Program-made: the position numbers and the translations under genes
Shown here: positions 27,381 to 37,521 of the stretch, in pieces
Numbering within the stretch: position 1 is the stretch's first letter
Layout of the letters: every line of letters starts with the position of its first letter
Notes under the pieces: model-generated
Told to the model about the DNA's origin: nothing
Databases searched by the model: none
What the model saw: the letters and a program-made list of their open reading frames with translations, nothing else
Origin: Neelides folsomi
Lineage: Eukaryota; Arthropoda; Collembola; Neelipleona; Neelidae
Assembly (NCBI GenBank): GCA_034687125.1
Contig: JAQGBZ010000141.1
Location: 1-64,000, forward strand
Reading direction: 5' to 3'
Length of the DNA stretch: 64,000 bases

Positions 27381-28886
27381 ATGAGTGATTTCGAGTATGA
27401 GAGGAACTTGTGGCCTCGGATCAAGAACGCCTTCCGTGTTCTCATCGCTTTCACCTTCTCCCATGTCGGGGTCTGCGGGCTCGTGGTGGGATACATCATC
27501 TGCGGCGCTTTCCTCTTCCAGTGAGTCTCCCTCTGGCCCTGCTCCCCTCACGCCGTCCTCCAGGATGATCGAGAGCCAGGCCGAGGACCCGCGCCTCGAG
27601 GACGTCCGGCGGCTCAGGGAGGAAACGGCCGACCGTCTGCTCCTCATCGTCCTCCAGACCAACAACTTCGAAGAGGTGAGTGTCTCTCCCGCGGTTCCAA
27701 CCACAACGCCCATTCCAGGAGGAGTTCTTCCGCCTCGCCAACGCCGAGATATTCAACTACACCAAAGACATCGTCCTGGCCATTAACGAGGGATTCGAAG
27801 GAGAGCCCCAGACCACAAATCGGACCAGGAGTCGGGGGAGCAACTCCACGTTGTCGGACGAGGCGCGAATCCAATGGAGCTTCTCTGGTGCATTCCTCTA
27901 CTCCCTCACAGTCATCACGACGATCGGTATTTGAGTCCCGGAACGGGCTTTCTTTCCTTTTAACGGCTCCATCCGGGAGCCCCCGAGCCATATCCGGGCT
28001 TAATATTTAAACTTGATCCAATTCCTTCTTCGGTTCCGTGCTCATATGTCCCCAAGCCGCGATTACGCCTGTTGATTCCCCACCTCTGTGGAGGGATCAT
28101 CTTTTACCACAATTCCTATATTGGCCAACTCGTCCCAATTTCTCATCAAAGGGCTCGAGTTTCATTATTCGAACCTCGAACATGAGTCGGGATTCCGGAG
28201 TTGTGACGATTGTGGAGGTTGGAGCCAACTAATTGTCTTTTCATTTCAATTGCGGAGGGTATGGGAACGTGGCGCCTCGTAGCCCGTGGGGCAAAATGAC
28301 GACGATCCTCTACGGAATCATCGGAATGCCGCTGTTCCTCCTTTACCTTTCCAATATCGGGGACATTCTGGCTCGCGGATTCAAGTGGATATTTTCTCGG
28401 TGCTGCCAGTGCAAGTAAGGTCAGGGATCCACCCAGCTCAGATTGACCTATTGCTCTTTCCAAGGTGGAACTGTGTGAAGCGGACCGAGGACGGGGAGGA
28501 GGAGGAGGAACAGGTCACGGTCCCTATCTCACTCTGTCTCACTCTCATGGTGGGATACATCTGGGGCGGCGGGTATCTCTTTTCGCGGTGGGAGAAATGG
28601 TCAGTTCTGGACGCCTCTTACTTCTGCTTCATCAGGTACGGACTCATCCCCTCCAAACCTAGCCTAACTTCTAATTAGTTTGAGTACAATTGGGTTCGGG
28701 GACCTGGTGCCGGGCGATGCTGTGTATGCAGAAGGCCTGGAAGACGCGATCCAACTCTCCTTCGTCTTCTGCTCACTTTACCTGCTCCTGGGAATGGCCC
28801 TCATTGCCATGTGCTTCAACCTCATGCAGGAGGAAGTGATCGCCAAGGTCCGAAACTGTGGGAAGAGGATCGGATGCTCCAGATGA
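27381..28886 (+). CDS. Two-pore-domain potassium channel (K2P), copy 1
   Basis: Background potassium leak channel of the plasma membrane, active as a dimer. Six exons: 27381-27520, 27564-27675, 27719-27926, 28258-28414, 28465-28635 and 28679-28886; all phases agree and give 331 residues. Four of the five introns are only 43-50 bp. Order: first transmembrane helix ending GYIICGAFLFQ; extracellular cap with N-glycosylation-type NYT and NST sites; pore 1 TTIGYGN; second and third helices; pore 2 STIGFGD; fourth helix ending MCFNLMQEEV. Both selectivity filters are canonical. An acidic loop (DGEEEEEQ) precedes the third helix, and the cytoplasmic tail is short and basic (KRIGCSR). It is the upstream member of a tandem pair with the gene at 29962; the paralogue within the K2P family was not assigned. 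Confidence 0.95.
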
Positions 28887-29961
28887 AATTCCCCCAACCT
28901 CAATTTCGCGTTTTGATACTCAGTCAGAGTTGAAGGATTCTCGTCGGCGAGTCCTGAAGGTTCGTTCACTTAAATGCTAATTGAACTTCTTGGGCTCCTT
29001 TTCAAATCCTGGTTATTTGAATAGTCGTTTCAATAGGTTGGAAAATATCCGCACTGGCAAGCATGTGCTAGTATTTTATCGTTATATTCAACCTTGGGCC
29101 TTTTGAGACATCCGTTCAGTCTTTTTTTTATTAAATTGGAGCTTAATATGAGGAGAATACCAATATGTTGGGATGAAAGTTCCCATAAAACTTCCTTTAC
29201 GCTCTGATGGGTCCTATTAAAATACAAATATAATTCTTCCCATGAGGAGACGGGGAGGAATTGATGAGCGGAGCGGTTTGGAAATCCGAAAAGGGCTTCG
29301 ACCGTGGCCTCCGAGGCGGGAAGGGGAAGCTGAGAAATTGAAGAATCCGTTTGGATTGCAGGTTGAGGACGTCGAAACGTCGAGTAGGAGCAGCCAGGTT
29401 CCTCGATGTCCTCAAATATTGCCGAAGGCGCCGGACCCGAAAGACACGACGGGGAAAAATTCGTGTCGGCCCTTATGTCTATTTTCCTCAATCTACTATT
29501 ATATAATTTTCCTACATTGTCATTCACCTCAGATTTTAATTATGATAATAAATTTGTATATATATGTTAATCGGGTGGAGGTCGAGAGGGTTCATCTCAA
29601 TAGTAGTTGACCAACTCACGGCTGTCTAACACCAGGGTTCTTGTCCTTAATCGATCGGGTGTCAAGGGGAGAGTGCGCATCGTCCCACCACACAGCTCGG
29701 CCTCATCTCAAACTTCGCATTTGAAATGAAGCGTTGTTGAGAGCTCGAAGCTCCTCCACCTTCACTCCTCACCTCCTGGTCCATTTAGAATCACTAATTG
29801 TTAAAGTTGAACAATAAAGCGGGCCGAGTCGGTGACGAGAGCCAAAATGGAAGACTCCCTTCCAAATCCCGACCACTTTCATTTCATCGCCTCCACTTCG
29901 AGAATGGGCCTCAGTCCTCCCGCTCACTTCACTTGGAGATGAGATTCATTTCGCGGAGAAA
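28887..29961. other. Interval between the two K2P genes
   Basis: This holds the 3' end of the first channel and the 5' region of the second. A GC-rich patch at about 29240-29470 is open on both strands; a minus-strand frame of 165 codons (29527-29030) crosses it, but its second half has AT-driven composition and no known domain. I therefore do not call a gene. Confidence 0.45.
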
Positions 29962-31556
29962 ATGTGTGAAGCTCGCCGATGCTGCTTATCAATTTGCTCC
30001 ATCTGCGTGGCCATTGTGGTGTACATCCTGGTCGGGGCCGTCGCGTTCTTCTTCCTCGAAACCCACTACCAAAAAACGGCCCCTCCTAAAGACTCTTTGG
30101 GCAGAGGGGAAATTGACAATCTGAGAAACCATACTGTTCAACGGCTCTGGTACCCCTTTTATCAATCCACATCTTTAATCCATTACATCCAATACATTTT
30201 CACCCATATAATTCCTTTCTACTACGATTTGAAATATGTGGAAAGAATTCAATTGATTAAACTTAGATATAAAATTTTTCCTTAAAACAAAGTGTTTCAG
30301 ATAATAAATTTACTTAAATCTGTAAATGCTAACACTTGAGTCATTACCTAACTTACTCTCAAATTTCTCCAAATACATATCGTTAACAAATTTTAAATTA
30401 AGCCCATTTGGAATATTTATTTAATATTTGATTGGTTTATTCAAGGGCCTTGACAATGGAACTGAACGTATTTTACGAGTCAAACTGGACCCAACTTGCC
30501 GAGTTGGAACTCCAAAAATTCCAAGAGGAAATCATGAAACACATTCTCCTCACAGAAGATGACGAAGAAGGGCCGCCACGACGGATGAACCCGGAGGAGA
30601 CGTCATTTTCCAACTTTCCCGCTGCTCTTCTTTACTCTCTCACCCTCATCACGACGATTGGTGAGTCGAATGAGTCGAATCAGTGGAAGTATAAAGGTCA
30701 ACTCTTTGAATTGTCAGGTTACGGAAGTGTCAGTCCGCGGTCAATCCCAGGACGAATCCTCACTGTCTTCTACGCTGCCATTGGGATTCCCCTCACACTC
30801 TGCTACTTAGCCACTGTGGGAGAAGCCCTTTCAAGAGGCATTCGGAACGTTTACTCAAAGATGATGGTGAGGAAAATTCACCACCCGCATTTCCGCTCAT
30901 TTCCCCTTTATATTTTACTTTATATATACAGAGGCGAAAATGCGGCGTCCCAATTCCCGTCTCCCTCATCTTGGTATTCTTCTACCTCTGCGGAGGAGCC
31001 GGGGTTTTCTGGTGGCTTGAAGGATGGTCCTTCATTGACGCCGTCTTCTTCTGCTTCGCTTCTCTGGCTACCATTGGGTTTGGAGGGATGCTCGATCCTA
31101 ACTCTAAACACGTAACTTCCCCTCATTCTCTCTCCATCCATTACCTTAAGATTCGCTTCCGGAATTTCAACCCGGTCAGCCCCCATCCTCTGATCAATTG
31201 AACATTCTCTCCCGACCCTCTCCTTCAATCCCACTCTTTAAAAGAGATCTACAGAAAGTGACTGAAGCCACTCTCAATTCCTTTCAAATTCCAATAATTA
31301 ATTATATAGCCCTCATGGTATTAAAACCTATTAGGAAATTGAATCGCGAAGCTAAAACCATCTATCCTTTCCTTGTAATCTTTTAGAAATCAAAATAATT
31401 ATATTAACGTTCTGGTTTCAGATATCCCTCTTGGTTTCATCAGTGTACATTCTCGTGGGCATGGCCCTCATCTCTACAGTATTCAACTTGGTGCAAGAGG
31501 AGATGATCCGAGGACGGAATGGGCGAGGACGGCATTATCATCGTCCGATCTCCTGA
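29962..31556 (+). CDS. Two-pore-domain potassium channel (K2P), copy 2
   Basis: Exons 29962-30149, 30446-30660, 30718-30866, 30932-31111 and 31422-31556 join in phase and give 288 residues to a TGA at 31554. Order: first transmembrane helix (VVYILVGAVAFFFLE), extracellular cap, pore 1 TTIGYGS, second helix, third helix (LILVFFYLCGGAGVFWWLE), pore 2 TIGFGGM, fourth helix ending TVFNLVQEEM. Pore 2 has Gly where the usual filter motif has Asp (GFGD), which may change conductance or surface traffic. The tandem arrangement with copy 1, the same strand and shared splice phases at the pore 1 junction point to an old duplication. The TGA is followed in frame by CTA and 103 further open codons, described separately. 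The predicted N-terminus before the first helix is very short (about 8 residues). Confidence 0.9.
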
Positions 31557-31868
31557 CTACAGAAAGAACCTGTTCAGGAGAACCATATTGGTCTTCAGCA
31601 CATCAACCTCGAGCCGAATCCCAGCATGGTGCCAAGCGGGTCGACCTCCTCCCTCGTCCGAACCTATTCCCTTCAAGGAGAAGAATACTTCGTTCCCAAG
31701 AGCATGGTCACGGAGTTCTTCGCCCAGCCGAATGTTGTAGAAATGACCACAAGTGGGAATTTTTTGTATGGGAGATCCTCCGCCACGCTTCCGCGGACAA
31801 GACCCAAAACCGTCACCTTTGAAGATGAGAAAGCAAACAAGGAGGCCCCGCCCGACGTTTTTATGTAG
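31557..31868 (+). other. Candidate stop-codon read-through extension of K2P copy 2
   Basis: After the TGA the same frame stays open for 103 codons to TAG 31866-31868. The predicted tail has sensible composition, including RTYSLQGEEYFVPKSMVTEF and a Lys-rich end, as expected for a cytoplasmic K2P tail. The stop context is TGA CTA, the hexamer known to promote read-through in metazoans. A second frame (from 31519) is also open across the first part, so a short unseen intron or a pair of sequence errors are alternatives. Confidence 0.5.
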
Positions 31869-33050
31869 AATTTAGTTGAGTTCTCCGGAAATTGTTAATT
31901 GAATCGTTGATTCCATTAACGAAGTATTTATAAGCTTCCTAGAGCTTAGCCCCGTTCCAATCAACCCACTCTCCCCTTTTATTACAACTGACAACTCCAA
32001 CGGGCTACTAATTATTATACAAAATACTCTCTCAGAATTTCCTATTTAAAGTGAGAATTAAATATACAAGGTTGAACTGTTTGGAGATAATAAGCCTATG
32101 AAGAACGTATATATGTAGACTCCGGTTGGGTTGAACCTCCCTCGAATAGCGATTTATTGTGAAATCCATTAAATGGATATTAATTAATAATAAATAGCCA
32201 TACAAGAAATTAATCTAAAATTCTTGATACGATCAATACTCTCTTTGTCTATGTCATACAATTCCAAAATAAACGTTTCATTCCTAAAAAAACTGTTTAA
32301 TTATATGTTAATTATTATTTCACCAAGCACCATTAAAATATTGAATGCATTATTTAATTGGTTCAACGTTTCCGTGATCGACTTTCATGATAATTATTAA
32401 ATCGGGTTCATCTATCATGTAAACCGTGATTCAAAAGAAAGCAGATAAGTGAAAGCAAGGTAAGTTATTAACTTCATAAAATTAAATGAATTGCTATTAA
32501 TGAAAATTTGAAGATTGGTTTTGCTGATGTAGCACGTGGATTTATACATTTAAAAGTAAATTTTGATTATTAAAAAACTATAGTCTAATTGGCATAATCA
32601 TTTCTAGTTTTATAAAAAGAAAATATGTGAATATCCATGTCATATTAACCTTTTAATGGGCAACAACTCAATGCTTTAAGTTACCTAATTTGTACTATAT
32701 TTATTATTAAATACACAGTACATATAATTAGTTCTAGTCTCACAATGATAATTAACTAATTTACTATATGTAATAAATTATATTTACACACAAAATGAGC
32801 TGAAAGATCGAAATGAGAATCTTCCAATTTACCATTGTCTAAGTTCTAGCGTCTTATTTTCAAAATCAATTGCGGCATGTTTTCACTTTCATTTAATTTC
32901 ATCTTTCTCACCCAAAAACACAATGCACAACTCGAAGGCGCAACTTATATTAACACGAGAGATAAATAATTTAATTAAAAATATAATATTTCAATAGTTG
33001 TAATGAGTTGAAACAGTGCACATTAATTATATAAAATTTCATTATCAAAT
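31869..33050. other. AT-rich intergenic DNA upstream of SIRT4
   Basis: Contains the 3' end of K2P copy 2 and the presumed promoter of SIRT4. AT content rises sharply from about 32000. No exon, repeat or RNA gene is supported. Confidence 0.6.
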
Positions 33051-34494
33051 ATGACATTAAATTTCTATCTAAAATTCAAAATAAATCTTAAAAATTTCTC
33101 TTCATATTCAACACACCGTTTTGTTCCCAAACACGAGTCGCCCACGGTAAATGATGTCAACTTATTGCGAGATTTTATACTCAGTAAGAAGAAAATATTT
33201 GTTATTACAGGTAATTATTAATACATTTAATTTGGTAATCATTAATATGTTGTTTTCAAACTATTTAACTTTAATTTATATTTTTGCTCTTTCTAAAGGG
33301 GCTGGAATTTCAACAGAAAGCGGAATTCCTGATTACAGATCTGAAGGTACTCCATAATTACAAAAGTTGACATTTTATATACTAAATATTTTAATATTGA
33401 AAAAGTTGTTTAAGCATTTCTCTTCTTAAAAGGCGTTGGATTATACAATCGCAGTAACTACAGACCAATGACTATCCAGGAATTCCTCTCATCGGCCGAG
33501 TCTCGACGACGTTACTGGGCGAGGAATTTTGTTGGTTGGCCGACTTTTTCTTCGCGAATTCCTAACATGTGTCATGTGATTTTGAAGAAATGGAATGATT
33601 TGGGATTTATTCACTTCCTCGTCACTCAAAATGTTGACAGCCTTCATGAGAAAGCAGGGCTTGAATGCGAAGAGCTCCATGGGACAACGAAAAAAGTCAT
33701 TTGTCTGTCCTGTGGCCATTATATTGCCCGTGACGAGTTTCAAATCAAACTTGACAGCCTCAATTTTCACTTGGGTCTAACAGAGAATAATCTTGACTCG
33801 GTTCGTCCAGATGGTGACATCGAACTTCGGCAAGTATATATGAAATATGAATGAATTCTATTTAATGTTTACTTATGTAATTACATATGTAGATAATTAA
33901 TTATATGTATTCTTATAAAGCTAGCGTTAAACTACTTTCAATTATTTACACATATTAAAGAGATTTTACATTGATTTTTAAGGAACAAGTTAAGAAGTTT
34001 CAAATTCCGCCTTGTTCTTTGTGCAATGGCATTTTAAAACCCGACGTCGTTTTCTTTGGCGATAATGTTAAGCGCTCAAAAGTCGATAAGATTTACAGTA
34101 ATTTATACTTCCAATATTTATAATAAATATATTGAATGAGTGAATGAATATGCTAAAATATTAGTATGGTTATATAAGTATAATATACCATAAGTACCAT
34201 ATAACTTACATTTTTACATTTGTATCTGTATGTATAGTATTTTGTGTGTTTCTTATTGTACATGCTTTTACAAAGTTTATTTCATTTTATATAGAAAAAT
34301 TGATGGAAAGTGATGCGATGCTGGTTTTGGGGTCTTCATTGCAAGTTTTCTCTTCCTTCCGGTTTGCCATTAAAGCACATGACCTTAAAATACCAATTGT
34401 AATTGTAAATCTTGGGCCTACAAGAGCAGATAGCTTTGCTCATACTAAGCTTTCATTTCGTGTTGGAGAAATTCTTTCTCTTATAAATCTCTAA
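33051..34494 (+). CDS. SIRT4: Sirtuin 4, mitochondrial NAD-dependent deacylase/ADP-ribosyltransferase
   Basis: Class II sirtuin acting in the mitochondrial matrix on metabolic enzymes such as glutamate dehydrogenase and carboxylases. Five exons: 33051-33210, 33299-33346, 33433-33833, 33983-34097 and 34295-34494; phases agree and give 307 residues (human 314). The NAD site TGAGISTESGIPDYRSEG spans the first three exons. RYWARNFVGWP is the SIRT4-specific segment. TQNVDSLH and the catalytic His in ELHG (about residue 152) follow. Zinc ligands are CLSC (about 160-163) and CSLC (about 214-217), then KPDVVFFGD and GSSLQV. The first 27 residues have Lys and Arg but no acid, as expected of a mitochondrial presequence, which supports the chosen ATG. 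A polyadenylation hexamer AATAAA lies at 34586. Confidence 0.97.
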
Positions 34495-35805
34495 ATTTAT
34501 TTCATCTAGTCCGTTCAAGTTTTAATATTAAAGACAATTCGTAATTTAATGTTTTGGGGACTCAAAAGAACATTAAAGGAACTTAAATAAATATATTTTT
34601 AAATGATAAAAATATAAGTCAATATACATGAGTTTTAAATTTATAAAAGATGTTCGAATTAGTGGAATTGGTGCTTACACAGCACAACATGTAACAATCA
34701 AAATAATATATTAAAATAAATATATTGTCATATACTATTTATTACCTACTTGCTATTATCAGTATATGCAAATACAGTACTACCTGGTTGATATTAAATG
34801 CATTAAATCAAATTTCTTAGCATCCAATGACTTTATATTAAAACAAATGTGAGTTCAATTTCATATAGGCCTAAAATCATAAATATAAGTTATTTTACTC
34901 GAGGTCTAGATTATTATATATAGTTAGTATATGTCCTAGTTTACATAAAATACTGTTATTCTCAGTTTGAACATAGGATACATAGTGATATTGGTACTCA
35001 ACACATGGAAAATAATAAAAATGCTTGTCTTATGTAATGTACTTCTATGCTTTAAGCTTCGTATAATACTCTATGTACAAGGTAAGTATGTAAAAACAAT
35101 AAATAGGTAGTAATATTTATCATACCTTATCTGGATAGGCATAAATAACTAGAGAAAGATTCGAAATTGTAAATTCTCATTTTATGAACATGATTTCTTT
35201 GGACAAAATGTACAATGTGGTTAGAAAATGTAAATTGATCTTGGCATGGTCTACCAAGTGATTTAATCCTACTTTTTCCCCTTATCATTCTCCATGAAAT
35301 TCATCGTCAAATGGTCTAATTGGCATAAAGTGAAAGTTTTTGCGAAAGCAGAGATTGGATGGAATTGAATTGATAAGATTTGAAATTCTAATTTCCCTGT
35401 GTGTTCAATAGCTTCAATAGGATAAGCAAGGAAATGCCATTTGGAGTATTTTGGAGTGGATTTGAGGCCCTCGTGGAAGTCAAGTTGCCTCTCTGGATTG
35501 TTTTCTCATTCATATTGATTTGGCCCCTTTGGAATCAACCCGTTGGAACGAGTGAAGGAGTCAAGAGGCGGATTTAAATAACTACACAATTACAGATACA
35601 ACTAAATGGGTTATTATTTGGTTATGAAAATATAAAGGTCTTCAGGTCTAATTGGCGTACATAGGTGTGGAGAGTGGGGAAAGTGAAGGGTTCTTGTCAT
35701 GTTGATTTCCATCGATTTGGGGGAAGCCTTTCGACTGATCCTTGTTTCTCAACATGCGTAATCAGACTCCCTTATCGATTTCTCAGTGTATGTAGCAGCA
35801 GCATC
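34495..35805. other. AT-rich intergenic DNA, then promoter of the next gene
   Basis: The first kilobase is AT-rich without signal. From about 35250 the base composition becomes more even, and the frame of the next gene is open from 35665 with only weak support for a start upstream of 35806. Otherwise nothing is recognised. Confidence 0.5.
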
Positions 35806-37521
35806 ATGGCAGGCCGGCTCTGCAGTTTATCGAGTTTTTTCACCATTGTTATACTGGAATTAGGTGTCATGTTGTCCTTCTGGGTCGGTGACTATCTCCC
35901 TCCCTTCTTCACCAAGGTTAGAAAACCCTGTGATGTGACCAACTCGTCCATTGTCCGAAAACTCGTGCAAAAAGTAAGGAGAACTTTTTCTCAAATCCAC
36001 CCAATCTCATTCAATATTAAATAAAATATTCCGACTAGTGGGTTTTAATCCATTGTAAGTGCTCAGTCTTGGGTGATCTTGAGTGAAGATTATCTGTTGA
36101 TTAAAATGGAATTAAAATTATTAGCAGGATTTTTAAAGAATGTTGAGTAATGGACATTGGAGAAGATTAAATAATTTGATTTTGACTTGTTCCAGAACTG
36201 GAGTCCAGTATTAAGCCGCTATGGAGTCTCCTTACCACTTGAATGTCCTTTGAATTTGTCAAGAGACTTGCTAGGAGTGAGAGAACCACTCAAAAGAACA
36301 CGTTCTTCACATTGGCAATGCGCTATTTGCAATAAAATGTTCCTTCAAGAACGACATTTGGACCTTCACATTGAAAGAAGACACTCAGATATTATCAACA
36401 ATGTAAGTTTATTTTTTAAACGCAATTATAATTAATATATTTATATGATTATGGCTAATATTAAATTCTAATTTGAACACCTCAAATTATTACTTTATAA
36501 TTAAAACATAATGTATTTATTTTGACAAAAATGGAATTAATGTAATCCATAGGCTGAGGATTCCGTTTGCCTTGGACACTTTTGCGACGTCATGCGTTGT
36601 GATGTCTTGATGTCAACATCGTTCTTAGATGAAGATTTGAAATCAACGGACATCTCTCTTTGGACGCCGACCGTTGGCGGAATGAATGCCCAGGCGAAGC
36701 CTCAAGTTCCGCCTTCACTCTTTTTAGATCATCAAAAAGAGAACAAACCTTCCGCCCCGCCTGAATCTCAAGAAGAAAAGAATAAAAATGGAAATAAAAA
36801 AGACTCACAGAGCAGCGAAAATTGTAATGAGGAGTATTACGCGAGTCTTCGTAACAAGTGCACGGATTTGATTTGGGAATGCCTACAAGGTTACATCACA
36901 AATAAAATTATGATTTTTACCAGTTTTAATAAAATATATTTTTTCCAGGTCTCATTCAAGTTTTAGATGCCAAAGACTTCAAAGCGATTCAAAGTAATTA
37001 TGTAACAAATTCTTAATTAGTAAACTACTTCATATAACTTGAATGACATATCATAAACTTATACACTTGCTAATTAAATATAAGAACAAATATGACTACT
37101 TACAAATACAATTCATATTTGTATATCCTAGAGTGGTTTATTTAAAACGATTTTAAATATTTAATCTGAATTTAAATTGTGTAGATGAGCTGGAATCAAT
37201 AAGCTGTTCATATCTCTCCTGCTCACGATACGGAGATACTTGTTGTTCATCTCAGTCGCGAATTCGGGGAAAACTGCGACCCTTCTTCATTGTTTTTGGC
37301 TCACTCCTCATCTCCTTCTGTCTCGCCTTGGCTTACTATTTTGCCTGGGTCTACACCCAGAGGTGACTTTATTAATAATCCCAAAGTCCCATTGACTAAC
37401 CATTTACTTCCTCCACAGTGTCGATGACCAAGTTTTCTACGGCGAACATGTTGAAAGGACTTTTGCCGATATCCCCTTCCAAATAAACCAGCCAATGATT
37501 AACCGGACGACTCACATTTGA
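35806..37521 (+). CDS. Unrecognised C2H2 zinc-finger protein with two hydrophobic segments
   Basis: Six exons, 35806-35973, 36196-36402, 36553-36889, 36949-36993, 37185-37362 and 37419-37521, are all in phase and give 345 residues. The N-terminus has a hydrophobic segment (FFTIVILELGVMLSFWVG), likely a signal peptide or signal anchor. A single C2H2 finger follows, CAIC then HLDLHIERRH. Next come GHFCDVMRCDVL, a low-complexity Lys/Asn/Ser linker, a Cys-rich stretch (CSYLSCSRYGDTCC), a second hydrophobic helix (FIVFGSLLISFCLALAYYF) and a short hydrophilic tail. The finger and the Cys residues would sit between the two membrane segments, an unusual place for a C2H2 unit. I do not recognise the family. 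The frame is also open upstream to 35665, so an earlier start (none with good context seen) is possible. Confidence 0.82.

Noticed and set aside
26587-27388. Long open frames on both strands upstream of the first K2P channel
   Set aside because: GC-rich DNA yields few stops by chance; the frames are Arg/Pro/Ser-rich, contain no motif, and are not in frame with the channel start.
28887-29527. A minus-strand gene of 165 codons between the K2P channels
   Set aside because: The frame spans a GC-rich patch and AT-rich sequence with different composition, lacks any domain, and no splice partners were found.
33834-33839. A GC-AG donor (CG/GCAAGT) for SIRT4 exon 3
   Set aside because: An ordinary GT donor four bases later (CAA/GTATAT, exon end 33833) keeps the frame and matches the family alignment better.
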